64,000 bases of DNA, from NCBI GenBank assembly GCA_036346355.1, contig CM070572.1:4533001-4597000 (forward strand). Direction: 5' to 3'. Shown here one piece after another: positions 11,801 to 21,198 of the stretch. Positions within the stretch are counted from its first letter, which is position 1. The number at the start of each line of letters is the position of its first letter. The position numbers and the translations under genes were made by a program. The DNA comes from Rhipidocladum racemiflorum (lineage: Eukaryota; Streptophyta; Magnoliopsida; Poales; Poaceae). The notes beneath the pieces are model-generated. The model was not told where the DNA came from, did not search any database, and was given only the letters and a program-made list of their open reading frames with translations.

Positions 11801-12592
11801 CCAGGCAACATGTGTGCTGGAAGAAGAAGAAGAAGAAGAAGAAGAAGAAGAAGAAGAAGAAGAAGAAGAAGAAGAAGAAGAAGAAGAAGAAGAAGAAGAA
11901 GAAGAAGAAGAAGAAGAAGATAAGTTGCACGCATTAATTTTCGTTTTAAAAAACGTCAACTGAAAATTTTATCGAGCGAATTAAAGCTGAACTGGGGAAA
12001 AAAAATTCAAGGATAGAGGTGAATGGATTCATGAAAGCATTTTACAGAACCGCAACATCCAACTGTTTGGGCCTCCCTCCGTCTAAAAACAAACGCAAAA
12101 CGTTAAAAAGCAATCTGCTTAAGGTCTAAGAAAGGAAAAGAAAGGGAACGGGACGTGTCGTGCCGGCAACCGCAAACAGAGAACGCTCGTAACAGAATTA
12201 CCTACCTCTCCGGCCGTGCCGTCGTCCGTCGTCGAGCCACCACCACCACCGGCCCGGTCGCCGCGCTCGAGCTGCGCCCAGAGCGCCTTCACCTCGGCCT
12301 CCTTGCGCTCCATGCGAGCGCGCCACCCTTCCCTCAGCCTCTCGTCCCTCCTCCTCGTGTACGCCTCGTACATCCTCCCCCTCGCGTCGCCGCCACCTCC
12401 CACCTCCGGCTCCTCGCCGCGACCGTTGTTTCCACCACCACCACCACCACCACCACGGTGAGCATCATCGTCGGTGCCACCAACAGCGTCGGGCGCGGCC
12501 CTGCTCCTCTCGGCGAGCCGCTGCTTGTACCAGGCGAACTGCCGCTCCAGCTCGGCGGCCATCGCCCACAGGCCCGCGCCGTCGCGCGACAT
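8834..12592 (-). CDS. COP1-interacting protein 7 (CIP7)-like protein
   Basis: Four exons on the minus strand: 12592-12206, 10543-9220, 9069-8986 and 8883-8834 (stop TGA 8836-8834). Introns are GT-AG and phases agree (0, 1, 1), giving 614 aa. ATG 12592 is the first Met of exon 1. Residues about 1-30 include AAELERQFAWYKQRLAER. A Gly-rich linker follows, then a basic helical segment MYEAYTRRRDERLREGWRAR typical of CIP7-related plant proteins. Exon 2 encodes a long Ser/Arg/Ala-rich, probably disordered region with patches such as KKHARTRSFSSS. The C-terminus has the conserved GFKKFLGFGKKNRG and SFFSFRS motifs. Related Arabidopsis proteins are annotated as COP1-interacting or CIP7-like; most have no proven biochemistry. 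Intron 1 (about 1.66 kb) holds a Stowaway MITE and a GAA tract. The exon-2 acceptor is a CAGCAG tandem site. Exon structure is confident, family name less so. Confidence 0.78.
10648..10689. repeat. (CAAAAA)n / (GAAA)n low-complexity tract
   Basis: Several CAAAAA units are followed by GAAAG units, within intron 1 of the CIP7-like gene, roughly 100 bp upstream (in genomic +) of its exon-2 acceptor. Confidence 0.75.
11116..11374. mobile_element. Stowaway-like MITE, degenerate
   Basis: It starts TA|CTCCCTCCCGTTATAA and ends near CCAGAAGATAG|TA, a decayed copy of the Stowaway end CCGGAGGGAG. The interior (GTCAAACTTTCAAAACTTT, GACTTGTCTTGAGAAATAC) is the same family as the better-preserved copy at 61961-62220. 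It lies in intron 1 of the CIP7-like gene. Confidence 0.78.
11819..11920. repeat. (GAA)n microsatellite, about 34 units
   Basis: An almost uninterrupted GAA/AGA run of about 100 bp lies inside intron 1 of the CIP7-like gene; on the coding strand it reads TTC. It produces spurious poly-Glu, poly-Leu, poly-Ser and poly-Phe ORFs. Confidence 0.95.
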
Positions 12593-12608
12593 GGTCGCCT
12601 CACCAAGC

Positions 12609-12622
12609 GCGCGCGCGCGCGC
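12609..12622. repeat. (CG)n tract just upstream of the CIP7-like start codon
   Basis: Alternating GC dinucleotides lie 17-30 bp upstream of ATG 12592, in the presumed 5' UTR. A very GC-rich stretch continues to about 12900, consistent with a CpG-rich 5' end. Confidence 0.7.
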
Positions 12623-12916
12623 GGTTTGGTTGTCACGTCGATCGCGAGGAAATGGGACCGACGTGACGGACGGAGGATCTCAACGTCCGGTTTTTGACTT
12701 TAGGAGGAGAAGGGGGGCCGTGGCGGTGAACGTCCTGCGCGCGCGCACGCGCGGCGCGGCGCCGCGACGGGTGGGTTCGTTTCGGGTGGGTTGTCCAGGT
12801 GTCGCGCCGCGCGGCGTTGGATATTATTATTTGGAGTCAGCCCGCAGGCGCCGCGGTGGTGGGGACGGGTGGGCCGGCGCGCGGGCCAGGCCCAACGGCG
12901 GTGACGCCTTCTGCCT

Positions 12917-13266
12917 GAATTTATTTTTATTTAATATTTATTTTAAATCATTTTTTCAAATCTAGTCGATGGAAACAAAAAATTGTAAAAATGGGTACCC
13001 GTCGCCCCAATATGGGGCGATCGCCCTATATTAGGGCGATAGGTACCTGGATGCAAAATATGTTGTTAATCCACTCATTCATGTGTTCATTTTCACAAGT
13101 GTATTTTTTACATCCAGGTACCTATCGCCCCAATATTGGGCGATCGCCCCAATATTAGGTGATCGCCTTATATTGAAGCGACGGGTGCCTATTTTTGCAA
13201 TTTTTTATTTTCATAGATTAGATTTGAAAAAAAAATTAAAATAAATATTAAATAACCAAAAAATCC
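12917..13266. mobile_element. Mutator-type long-TIR MITE with a palindromic core, 350 bp
   Basis: CTTCTGCCT flanks both sides (12908-12916 and 13267-13275), a perfect 9-bp Mutator-type target duplication. Arms of more than 100 bp are inverted copies: TTATTTAATATTTATTTTAA at both ends when reverse-complemented, and GGTACCTATCGCCC inside. The core repeats short self-complementary words such as GCCCCAATATTGGGCGATCG, so the whole element can fold as a hairpin. It lies about 325 bp upstream of the CIP7-like start codon, in its promoter. Confidence 0.85.
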
Positions 13267-13275
13267 CTTCTGCCT

Positions 13276-14631
13276 AGGACATGCAACGTCGACAGAGACA
13301 CACAAAATACGACTGCTAATAATACTCAATGCTGGGGATCAAACACCAGTTAAATCCGCGTGTTTTACGGAGGAGGTCACATGAACTTGTAGTACGTAAC
13401 TCGCTGCTCCACGGGAGTAACACAGAAACGGTATCGTGCGAAGCATAGGCTGGCACTGTACCTGCCGCCACCGGTGCGCTCTGCCCAAGAGAATAAAAAT
13501 CGCCGTGGGAAAAAAAAAGGCCGGAGCATTGCATCTGCTAGCTCTCTGCTCTGTGATGCTCATTGATATCCCTCGATCGAGCAGGAGCATCCGATGCAGG
13601 CAGGGCTACGGCTACGCGGCATTTATGCACTGCTGCGAATGCCTCCCGGTAGAGTTCATTCCCAGCGCCTGATCCCGCTGCTCTCTGCTCTCTGCACTGA
13701 TCTGTAGCCTGCGGAGTCCTTGGCGTTTAGGGCCCCAGCGTATTTTTATTGCGAAATCGCATTTTTAGCCTCCAAATATCTCCTGCTACCGCAGCAGGTG
13801 GATTTGATGTCAGTATGGCAGTAGGCATGAGCGTAAGAGGATGGTCTGGTAGAGCGATAGGACAACCTATCCGGTCGTAGCAGGTCACCTATCGCGGTAG
13901 ACCCATGTGAACCGCCGTTTGTTGTGCGCTGTCATGAATCTTTACTGGACCATAATAGAAGATAGATATCACGTGCCGCTGTGACCGTGGTCGAGAGAGA
14001 AGGTCAAACCTACGTAAACAAATGAGAGGATGTCAAATCAGAAAAACGAAATGGTGAGTGGGCCAAATCCGGACTGGCTTCAAGCCTGTGCGCGGCTGCA
14101 GCATCGCTTTTAATTTGCTGGACTTAACACGGGAATAGAGTGGCATAATAGGAAGCAGGGCACCGAATGGCAGGGGACTTTACTGGGGCAGGCATTCTTC
14201 AGAATTCATGTAACCTGATGCTGTACATATGAATGATTGTACCTTTGGTGTCGGACTCCGTTTCTGGGCTACGTCTCGGCCTCTCAGATTCTCTGCATCA
14301 CCTGCATGTGCATTGCTTGAAGAAAGACTCGTTCTGGCCAAATCGATTCAAGGATGAATGTGCATCAGAACATATTCAGGGTAGTACAAATAGGTTGAAG
14401 AGAAACCTGTACTCACAGCCAGGATTAGATTATCGAACCGAGTTGGTAAAGTACACATTTTGCAATAATAGCACAATAACAATAGTATTAATTTAGGTTT
14501 GGGATGGATTGGAGCAAGAGTATCAAAGCGAATCAACAATCTTTACTCCAATCTTTCTGCTCCTATGCTTTTGTACACCCACGCTTTAATTCATACGAAT
14601 GCATGCATGTGTATACACATGCATCCGATGG
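13276..14631. other. Intergenic region upstream of the CIP7-like gene
   Basis: No gene, RNA or transposon end is recognised. The short ORFs on both strands are not convincing. Confidence 0.4.
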
Positions 14632-15332
14632 CAGTGGCGAAGCTATGACTAAATTAGAGGAGAAAAGGCTAGGCTAAAAATTTTAACTACTAGTAAAAAC
14701 CAAATTCATACATAAATAACCATTTAACAAGTGAAACAAAATAGAAGTTTATAAGATACTCACATAAATGAAGTTGCTAGGCACACTAGCTACAAGTTGG
14801 ATTTGGAGGCAACAGGCAAGCACATTCTACGGGTTTTCATCCTTTAAAAGCAGTCCATAATTGCTTTATCATCAATAGATTTGAATATTGTTTTCTCGGT
14901 GTATCACACCATTAAGTCATTGAGCCAATCATCGGAGACTTTGTTGCGCAAATCAGTCTTGATAACCTTCATTGCCGAAAAAATCCTTTCAACAGAAGCA
15001 GTTGACACAGGAAGTATCGGTGTTCGTTCAATAAGACGATAGACCAATGGAAATGTTTTATGCTTTCCAAGTTGAACTATCTTTTCTGCTAGCATGGCAA
15101 CATCATTGCATTCATAAAATTCCACACTTCTCCTGACATTGAGAATATAGATTTGGATGGCGCTGGCGGGACGGGGATTTGGATTTTGGAGTGGTGGAGA
15201 GGATTAGGGTTTGAGACCGACCGAGACTCGTACCGAGTTGTTTGACACAGGCTGCAGGGGGGTAATGAGCTTTGGGCCGCATTGGAGCAAGGGCACACGC
15301 CCCAGTGCGCCCCACTGCTCGCTTCGCCTCTG
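14632..15332 (-). mobile_element. Internally deleted hAT element
   Basis: The ends are CAGTGGCGAAGC and, reverse-complemented, CAGAGGCGAAGC, a hAT-type terminal inverted repeat. The flanks TCCGATGG and TCTGATGT are an 8-bp target duplication with two mismatches. The interior keeps a transposase C-terminus (14844-15125) joined to a short 5' portion; the bulk of the transposase is missing. Confidence 0.6.
14844..15125 (-). pseudogene. hAT transposase C-terminal dimerisation-domain fragment
   Basis: The frame encodes MEFYECNDVAMLAEKIV, then the hAT C-terminal signature LPVSTASVERIFSAMKVIK and LRNKVSDDWLNDLMV. This is the dimerisation region of TTF-type zinc-finger/hAT transposases. A TGA at 14904-14906 interrupts it, and the same frame continues with YTEKTIFKSID and ends at TAA 14844-14846. 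The zinc finger and catalytic core are absent, so it cannot be an active transposase. It lies inside the deleted hAT element and decays with it. Confidence 0.8.
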
Positions 15333-16925
15333 TCTGATGTCCTCTTTTCCTGTGCCAGTCGCTATTCTTCTTTGACGATATCCAACTCAATTTTGCAGCT
15401 TCCTCATTAACTGCAGAGACTTCCCATCTTCATTGATGCCAACATGTATGCTTTAGTCGCAGCCTAACAATATGGAGAATCTTCTCACCATTACATCATC
15501 GGTGATATCGTGCCCCTTACCAATAATGGCACACTCCTAGCTACCCAATGGCTTTATATTGTCTATAGATCATTTTCAATGCAAAGCTCCATATCCCCTC
15601 TACAAGGGCTTCCTTATCATCGAGTTTATTTGGATATTGACTTCTTTAGCAACGCTGATGCTCACCACTCGTCGTCGCAACCCTTGGCTCCTTTGATGAA
15701 TCCGAAGAGTAGCACGGCATTGTTATTGTCGAATAGCTGCGGGTGAGCAACACGACATATACCTCATCTCCGCCGTCACCACCTCGACTCTTCGCCTCCC
15801 TATGGGTCAACGTCTTCTTGCAGGACAACTTGACGCTACTGCACTCTTTCGTGGTCTTCTCCGACACCATTCTTGCTATCCTCGTCAAAACTATTTTTAT
15901 TGAAAATTTCTATTGTTTTTTATTGGAGTTCATATATAAATCAAATTGCTAATTTTATTTAGTTTATTTCGAATTTTAGTTATTTAGGGGTTTTCTTTTT
16001 AATTTGTATGGAAATCAAATTAAAATTTTATTTATTTTTATTCCAAATTTTACTTATTTTGGCTAAAATTAGCGCACAACTCTAATTCCTAATTTTTTTC
16101 TTAAATTTTATACTAAACAAATATTATTTAGGTATTTTACTTTGCAATTCATACCGAAATAAAATTGCTAATTTTATTTTATTTTTATTCTAAATTTTAC
16201 TTTTTTTAGTGAAGGTGGTATATGAATCCAATTGATAATTTAATTTAATTTATTCCAAAATTTCCCACCAATTTAATGCGAGAATTTCTAGACCTTAAGA
16301 GTGAAAATGGTGACTTCTTTTTCAATTGCTTTGATAAGATAATAGATAGATATGTTATTTTTCCCTTGGAAAAAAGAGGTTCTAAAATTATTAGATCCTT
16401 TTTTTTTGGGTAAAATGCTCTTAACCTTTAGTCTCATTCATTCTAAAACATTTATTATTATTTTATAATGGAACACCGTGTGTTGATACCATTTTAGGTA
16501 CATATTTAATAAGGACAACCATAAAAAAGGGAAATACAAAGGAACAATGCAAGGGTGGTCACAACTCATTTTGCACCATATTTTTTATTGAACACCTGCC
16601 ATTCATACAGATTAACTGTGTGATGGGGATGTCCATAGGGGAAGGGATGAAAAGACATACCAAGAGACATGTTAAGTGATAATTTATTTTGCAATAATTT
16701 GTTTCAATGAAATGGCTCACATTTACGCCGTTTTATGACCTTGAGACTAAGCTTGCCACATCTCGAGGGATAGACTTCTTGTTGACACAAACCACATGCA
16801 ATCAATTATAACCACAGCGCACAAGTAAACTGCAGCTTTTCGCATAAAGTATTTCAAGATATCGAATCCACGGAGAATGGACTATTCATCATCTTAGAGT
16901 TTTCTAATCAATTTTCATCTAACTA
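15333..16925. other. AT-rich intergenic sequence
   Basis: From about 15890 to 16270 it contains several diverged copies of a motif like ATCAAATTGCTAATTTTATTT...TTCTAAATTTTACTT. These look like an old tandem or dispersed repeat of about 120-150 bp. The 15510-15952 ORFs have no recognisable similarity. No gene is seen. Confidence 0.4.
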
Positions 16926-18721
16926 CACAAGGCTCAATTTTCATCACCTTCTCAACTCGGCTAATGTGGTCCTCTTACCGAAAAAACTCGATGCTGCCAG
17001 GGTTTCCGACTACAGGCCCATCAGCCTGATCCACAGCATAGTGAAAATCATCTCCAAGGTGCTAGCAAATAGGTTGGTGCCAAAACTTCACTCTCTGGTG
17101 TCTACAAATCAGAATGCATTCATCAAGACAAGAGCGATTCATGACAGTTTCCTCCTAGTAAAAAATATGTTAATGGAGCTCCATCGGAAAAATAGGCCCT
17201 CGCTCTTCACCAAGTTAGACATAGCTAAAGCTTTCAACTTCGTTAGTTGGGAATACCTTATGGAATTGTTGCAGTAGTTCGGTTTTAAACAGCGTTGGAG
17301 AGACTGGATCTCCACTCTGCTGGCAACCTCTTCCTCCAGAGTGCTGTTAAATGGTTTGCCTGGGAAGCTAATTACCCGCAGACAAGGTCTTCGGCAGGGG
17401 GACCCGCTCTCCCCGATGCTCTTTATCCTGGCTCTCCAACCTCTGCAGTACCTCTTCTCAGCCGCGTCTCAGAGAGGCCTCCTCAATCCCATCTTGCAAA
17501 GAGAGCCTCACTTGTGCCTTTCTATGTATGCTGATGACGTAGCCCTCTTCCTGAACCCGACCTCGCAGGAGCTTTACACCCTTCGGTGCATCCTCTAGGT
17601 CTTCGGCGAGGCCTCGGGCCTAGAGGCAAACGCCAACAAATCAGAGATCTTCTCCATTGCCTGTAATGACGGTAGCCTACATAATTTCATTAAAAGCTTC
17701 CCGGCTCAGTTGAAAACTTTTCCAACAAGATATCTGGGACTCCCACTGAGGCCAACTGCCCTTAAGAGAGTTGACCTGCAATCACTGTTCGATAAAATAG
17801 AAGGGAGGTTGGCAGGCTGGAAAGGGACCATGTTATCCAGGGCAGGCAGACTAGTCCTGGTGGGGGCAGTCCTCTCGCCCATCCAGACATACTTCCTCAT
17901 AGTCTTCCCAATCCCGGCCTGGGCCATCAAAAGGATTGACAGACTTCGAAGAGCTTTCCTTTGGAAGTGAGATGACAACTGTAACTCAGGACACTGCCTC
18001 ATAAGCTGGTCCAAAGTTTGTCGCCCAAAGGATCTAGGAGGCTTAGGTATCCCACAAATCAACCTCTTCAGCATAGCTCTCAGGCAGCGCTGGCTTTGGC
18101 ACCAGTGGTCGGACCAACAAAAGCTTTGGGCCGGAACTCTACCGCCTTGCAATGAAACAGACCTTGCGCTGTTCAATGTAAGCACTTCTATCTCCATAGG
18201 AAATGGTCAAAAAGCGAAGTTCAGGACTTCCAAATGGTTACAGGGCAAGGCACCAAAAGATATCGCCCCTTTGTGCTTCCGTTTAGTTACACGAAGAAAC
18301 AACTCGGTTCTCCATGAACTAACAGGTAAAAGGTGGATGATCCCGTTAAGGAAAATCACAACCCCTCAACAACTGCGTCAATTCCTCACCCTCTGGCAGT
18401 CCTTGCAAAATATACAGTTGCAGCTTGACACCCCGAACACAATCTCCTGGCGTTGGAACGCGGATGGTACTTATTCGGCAAAGTCCGCGTACAGGGCTCA
18501 GTTCCTTAGCTCTATGGTGGATCACAACCACATTTTAATCTGGAAAGCGAGGACTGAAAACAAATGTAAATTTTTCGCCTGGCTCCTGCTACGGAATGGC
18601 ATCGTTACGACGAACAATCTGGCTCGCAGAGGATGGCCGTAACCTTTGCTGCCTTTGCAGGTCCTGCTCGGAGACGGCTGCACATCTTATGCTTTACTGT
18701 GCTTTTGCCAAGCTCTACTGG
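16926..18721 (+). pseudogene. LINE (L1-type) reverse transcriptase, 5'-truncated, first segment
   Basis: The frame begins near NFHHLLNSANVVLLPKK. It shows the plant LINE RT blocks DYRPISLIHSIVKIISKVLA, NQNAFIKTRAIHDSFLLV, TKLDIAKAFNFVSW, RQGLRQGDPLSPMLFILAL and the catalytic SMYADDVALF. A zinc-binding-type C-terminal region follows (TENKCKFFAWLLLRN, CCLCRSCSETAAHLMLYC). In-frame stops occur near 17276, 17596, 17968 and 18640, so it is dead. The endonuclease and ORF1 are absent, as expected from 5' truncation. The segment ends where the Tat element inserted; the LINE continues at 33098 and 35110. The left border was set by loss of similarity, so it is approximate. Confidence 0.88.
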
Positions 18722-19617
18722 TGTCGGTGTTTCGTGCACCGGCAATACGAATTTATGGTCGGATGGGGTCGCGCGCTCCCTCTCCCCGAATGGTCGACTC
18801 AAGGAGTCAGAAGATGTATACTGGTTCGGGCCGAATGTCTCTACTCCAGTTCGTGCGGTGTGGATGTATTGATCTTTGGGAGATGGACAAGGGGTGTACA
18901 AGCGAGGCGGACGGTCGGCTGTCCGATCCCCTTGATGTTTTCGCTAGGGAGTCGAGGCTACCTAGAAGACTGTTTTCTCCTCCCCCCCTCTCGGGCCCTG
19001 CCCCTCCTTATATAGACGGAGGGGGCAGGTTACACGGTAGTTGGGAAAACTACGAGAAAAGGGGCCTGCACGTCTTGAAATCTGGTTCCTGTCTTGTCGT
19101 CAGGCCCTGCCCCGTCCGGCGGGGTTGGTGGTTCTGTGATAGCAGATCTTGCGTAGTCTTGTATGCAGGTGGCGTGTTGCGTGGTGCTCCTGTCAGCCTC
19201 GGTGGCTTTAATGGCGCTTGACATTGCCTTGGCCTCGGGAGCGGGCGTAATCTTCTGCGGCGTGCCAGGCGACGGGACGGGGGGCTTGACTTCTTCGGTG
19301 GCTCTTCTGACAGTCTTGGGAAGGAGCCACCTACCCTGGTACGGATGTCAGGGGACGCCGTGCACACGGCAGCTCCCTGACACCGGTGCGGCCCCCACCG
19401 GTTCGTGCGTCGGTGGAGTTTGTTGTTCGTGCGCTTTATCCCTAGGCGGTCGGGTCCCGCCGACCTCCCGAGGTCGGAGGGCGCCGACCGTCCAGGGTCG
19501 GCCCTGCGCAGGTCGGGGTCTTTTCTGCGTGGCCCAAGCGCTGGGCCTCCGCCGCGGATTGTCAGCCCGTTCGTGTTTCCGGGCTGATGGGGGTACCCAT
19601 GGCATGGGTACTCGTCA
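18722..19617 (-). repeat. 3' LTR of the Tat element (896 bp)
   Basis: On the minus strand it begins TGACGAGTACCC and ends CACCGACA. It is almost collinear with 32200-33092 apart from scattered substitutions and small indels, mainly in U3. It carries the minus-strand TATA motif CTATATAAGG within the CCGTCTATATAAGGAGGGGC block. Confidence 0.95.
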
Positions 19618-19637
19618 GTAGCCCCCGAGCCCCGGAG
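19618..19637 (-). promoter_or_regulatory. Polypurine-tract region of the Tat element
   Basis: On the minus strand CTCCGGGGCTCGGGGGCTAC abuts the LTR start TGACGAG. It is the expected site for plus-strand priming. It is G-rich but not a pure purine run, so the exact primer is uncertain. Confidence 0.55.
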
Positions 19638-20300
19638 CGGGTCGGAGAGCCGCTCGGGGGTTTAACCTGGCGGTGGTAGCCGTCGGCCCGGAGGTCGGTG
19701 ATGCTAGGTCGTCGTGGCTGCCTGGGAGCCGTGCCAGCCTAGAAAAGAGCCCGGGTGCGCGCGAGCGCACCCGGTGGGTGTAGCCCCCGAGCCCCCGAGC
19801 GGGTCGGAGAGCCGGTCGGGGGTTTAGCCCGGTCGAAAAGTGGCCGCGGACCCTGAGGTCGGCGACGCCTTTGGTCGGGGCCGCGCCTTGTCGGTCATGC
19901 CCGCCCAAAGAGCCCGGGTCTTGGCGAGCGCACCGGGTGTAGCCTCGAGCCCCCGAGCGGGTCGGAGAGCCGGTCGGGGGTTTAGCCCGGTCGAAAAGTG
20001 GCCGCGGACCCTGAGGTCGGCGACGCCTTTGGTCGGGGCCGCGCCTTGTCGGTCATGCCCGCCCAAAGAGCCCGGGTGCGCGCGAGCGCACCCGGTGGGT
20101 GTGTAGCTCCGAGCCCCGGCGGTCGAGGAGCCGGTCGGGGTTTGCCCGGTCGAAAAGTGGCGCGGACCGAGGTCGGCGACGCTTTGGTCGGGCCGCGCTT
20201 TGTCGGTCATGCCCGCCAAAGAGCCCGGGCGCGAGCGCACCTGGCAGTGTAGCCTCGAGCCCCGGCGGTCGGAGAGCCGGCCGGGTTTACCGATCGGACT
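19618..20300. repeat. About 160-bp tandem repeats next to the 3' LTR of the Tat element
   Basis: Four copies and a partial fifth start with a GTAGCC...CCCGAGC word near 19618, 19780, 19938, 20101 and 20250. Each contains GAGAGCCGGTCGGGGGTTTA, GGCCGCGGACCC, TTGTCGGTCATGCCCGCC and AAAGAGCCCGGG. The middle copies are nearly identical; the outer ones have drifted or lost bases. Tandem arrays at this position are common in Tat elements. Long ORFs here are artefacts of the array. Confidence 0.88.
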
Positions 20301-21049
20301 CTGGCAAGCCACGGTACGTGGGTCCTCGTGAGTCGTGAGCGGACGCGTTTACCTTCGTCGGTTTGAACGCCGTGCTCGTGCGAGCTACTATCGGGTAATC
20401 CGAGTGGAACCTTGGCGATCCCTTGAGGGGTTCGTTTCAAGCGAACGTAACTCCCGTGGGCGTCCGACTACCGGGGCGTTCCATAAAAACCTTTCCTTAC
20501 TCGATCCCGTGTCGGATCGCCGGGTCGTCCGCCGACCCGAGCGCTGGCCGCTACTCATCGATAAGTTCCGCGGAGAGTGTGAGGTATGGTCTCGGGCGAG
20601 TCACGGTGATTGGGTCGTCCGCCCGACCCATCTGGAGGCCCTCTGGGGCTCACTGCGACTTCGCCCTCGCTCTTTTACGTCTTTGGGCGGCTTTCGTTCA
20701 CCGGCTGGATTCGGCCTTCGTAACCCACAGCACGGTGCCGGGCCTCGGGTGCGAGCCTATAGGCGGCTTGCCCTCCCGAGGCCGGGCGGCCCAGTGGGCC
20801 GTTTGCATACCTTTCCCGGCATGGGGCGCCCTGGCCCATCGTAACCGGCGAGGCCCGCGATCTTTGTCTTGGCGCGCGGGCGCGGCGCGGCCGTCTGTCG
20901 GGCGATTAATGCGCAGTGGGATTTAAATGGATCGCGCACGTTCACCGGGGAGACGGGCGAGGCGGCAGGCGGACGGTCTGCGACCGCGTTGATTTGCGTG
21001 AGGAGGCGTCGATTTCGGCGCGGAGGCGCGTCTGTTCCCGCCTGGCGCC

Positions 21050-21055
21050 TATAAA
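21050..21055 (+). promoter_or_regulatory. Plus-strand TATA box for the antisense gene in the Tat element
   Basis: TATAAA lies within GCGCCTATAAAGGAAGGAG, 149 bp upstream of the ATG at 21199 and antisense to gag-pol. GC-rich sequence surrounds it. Promoter activity is inferred from position and motif only. Confidence 0.55.
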
Positions 21056-21198
21056 GGAAGGAGTGGGTGGCGTGGTAGGCGCCAAGCCCTCTGTTCGCGC
21101 GCTCTGCAAAAAAGGAAAAGGGAAGAAAGAACACGAGGGAAGAAGAGGAGCTTCCTGCTTCGCCGCGTCGTTCCCTGCTTTCCTTCGCGCATTTGGAG

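Noticed and set aside
11689..11963. Poly-Glu, poly-Leu, poly-Ser and poly-Phe ORFs
   Set aside because: Translations of the GAA microsatellite in an intron.
19824..20312. 162-aa minus-strand ORF with internal repeats
   Set aside because: It comes from the non-coding 160-bp tandem array of the Tat element.
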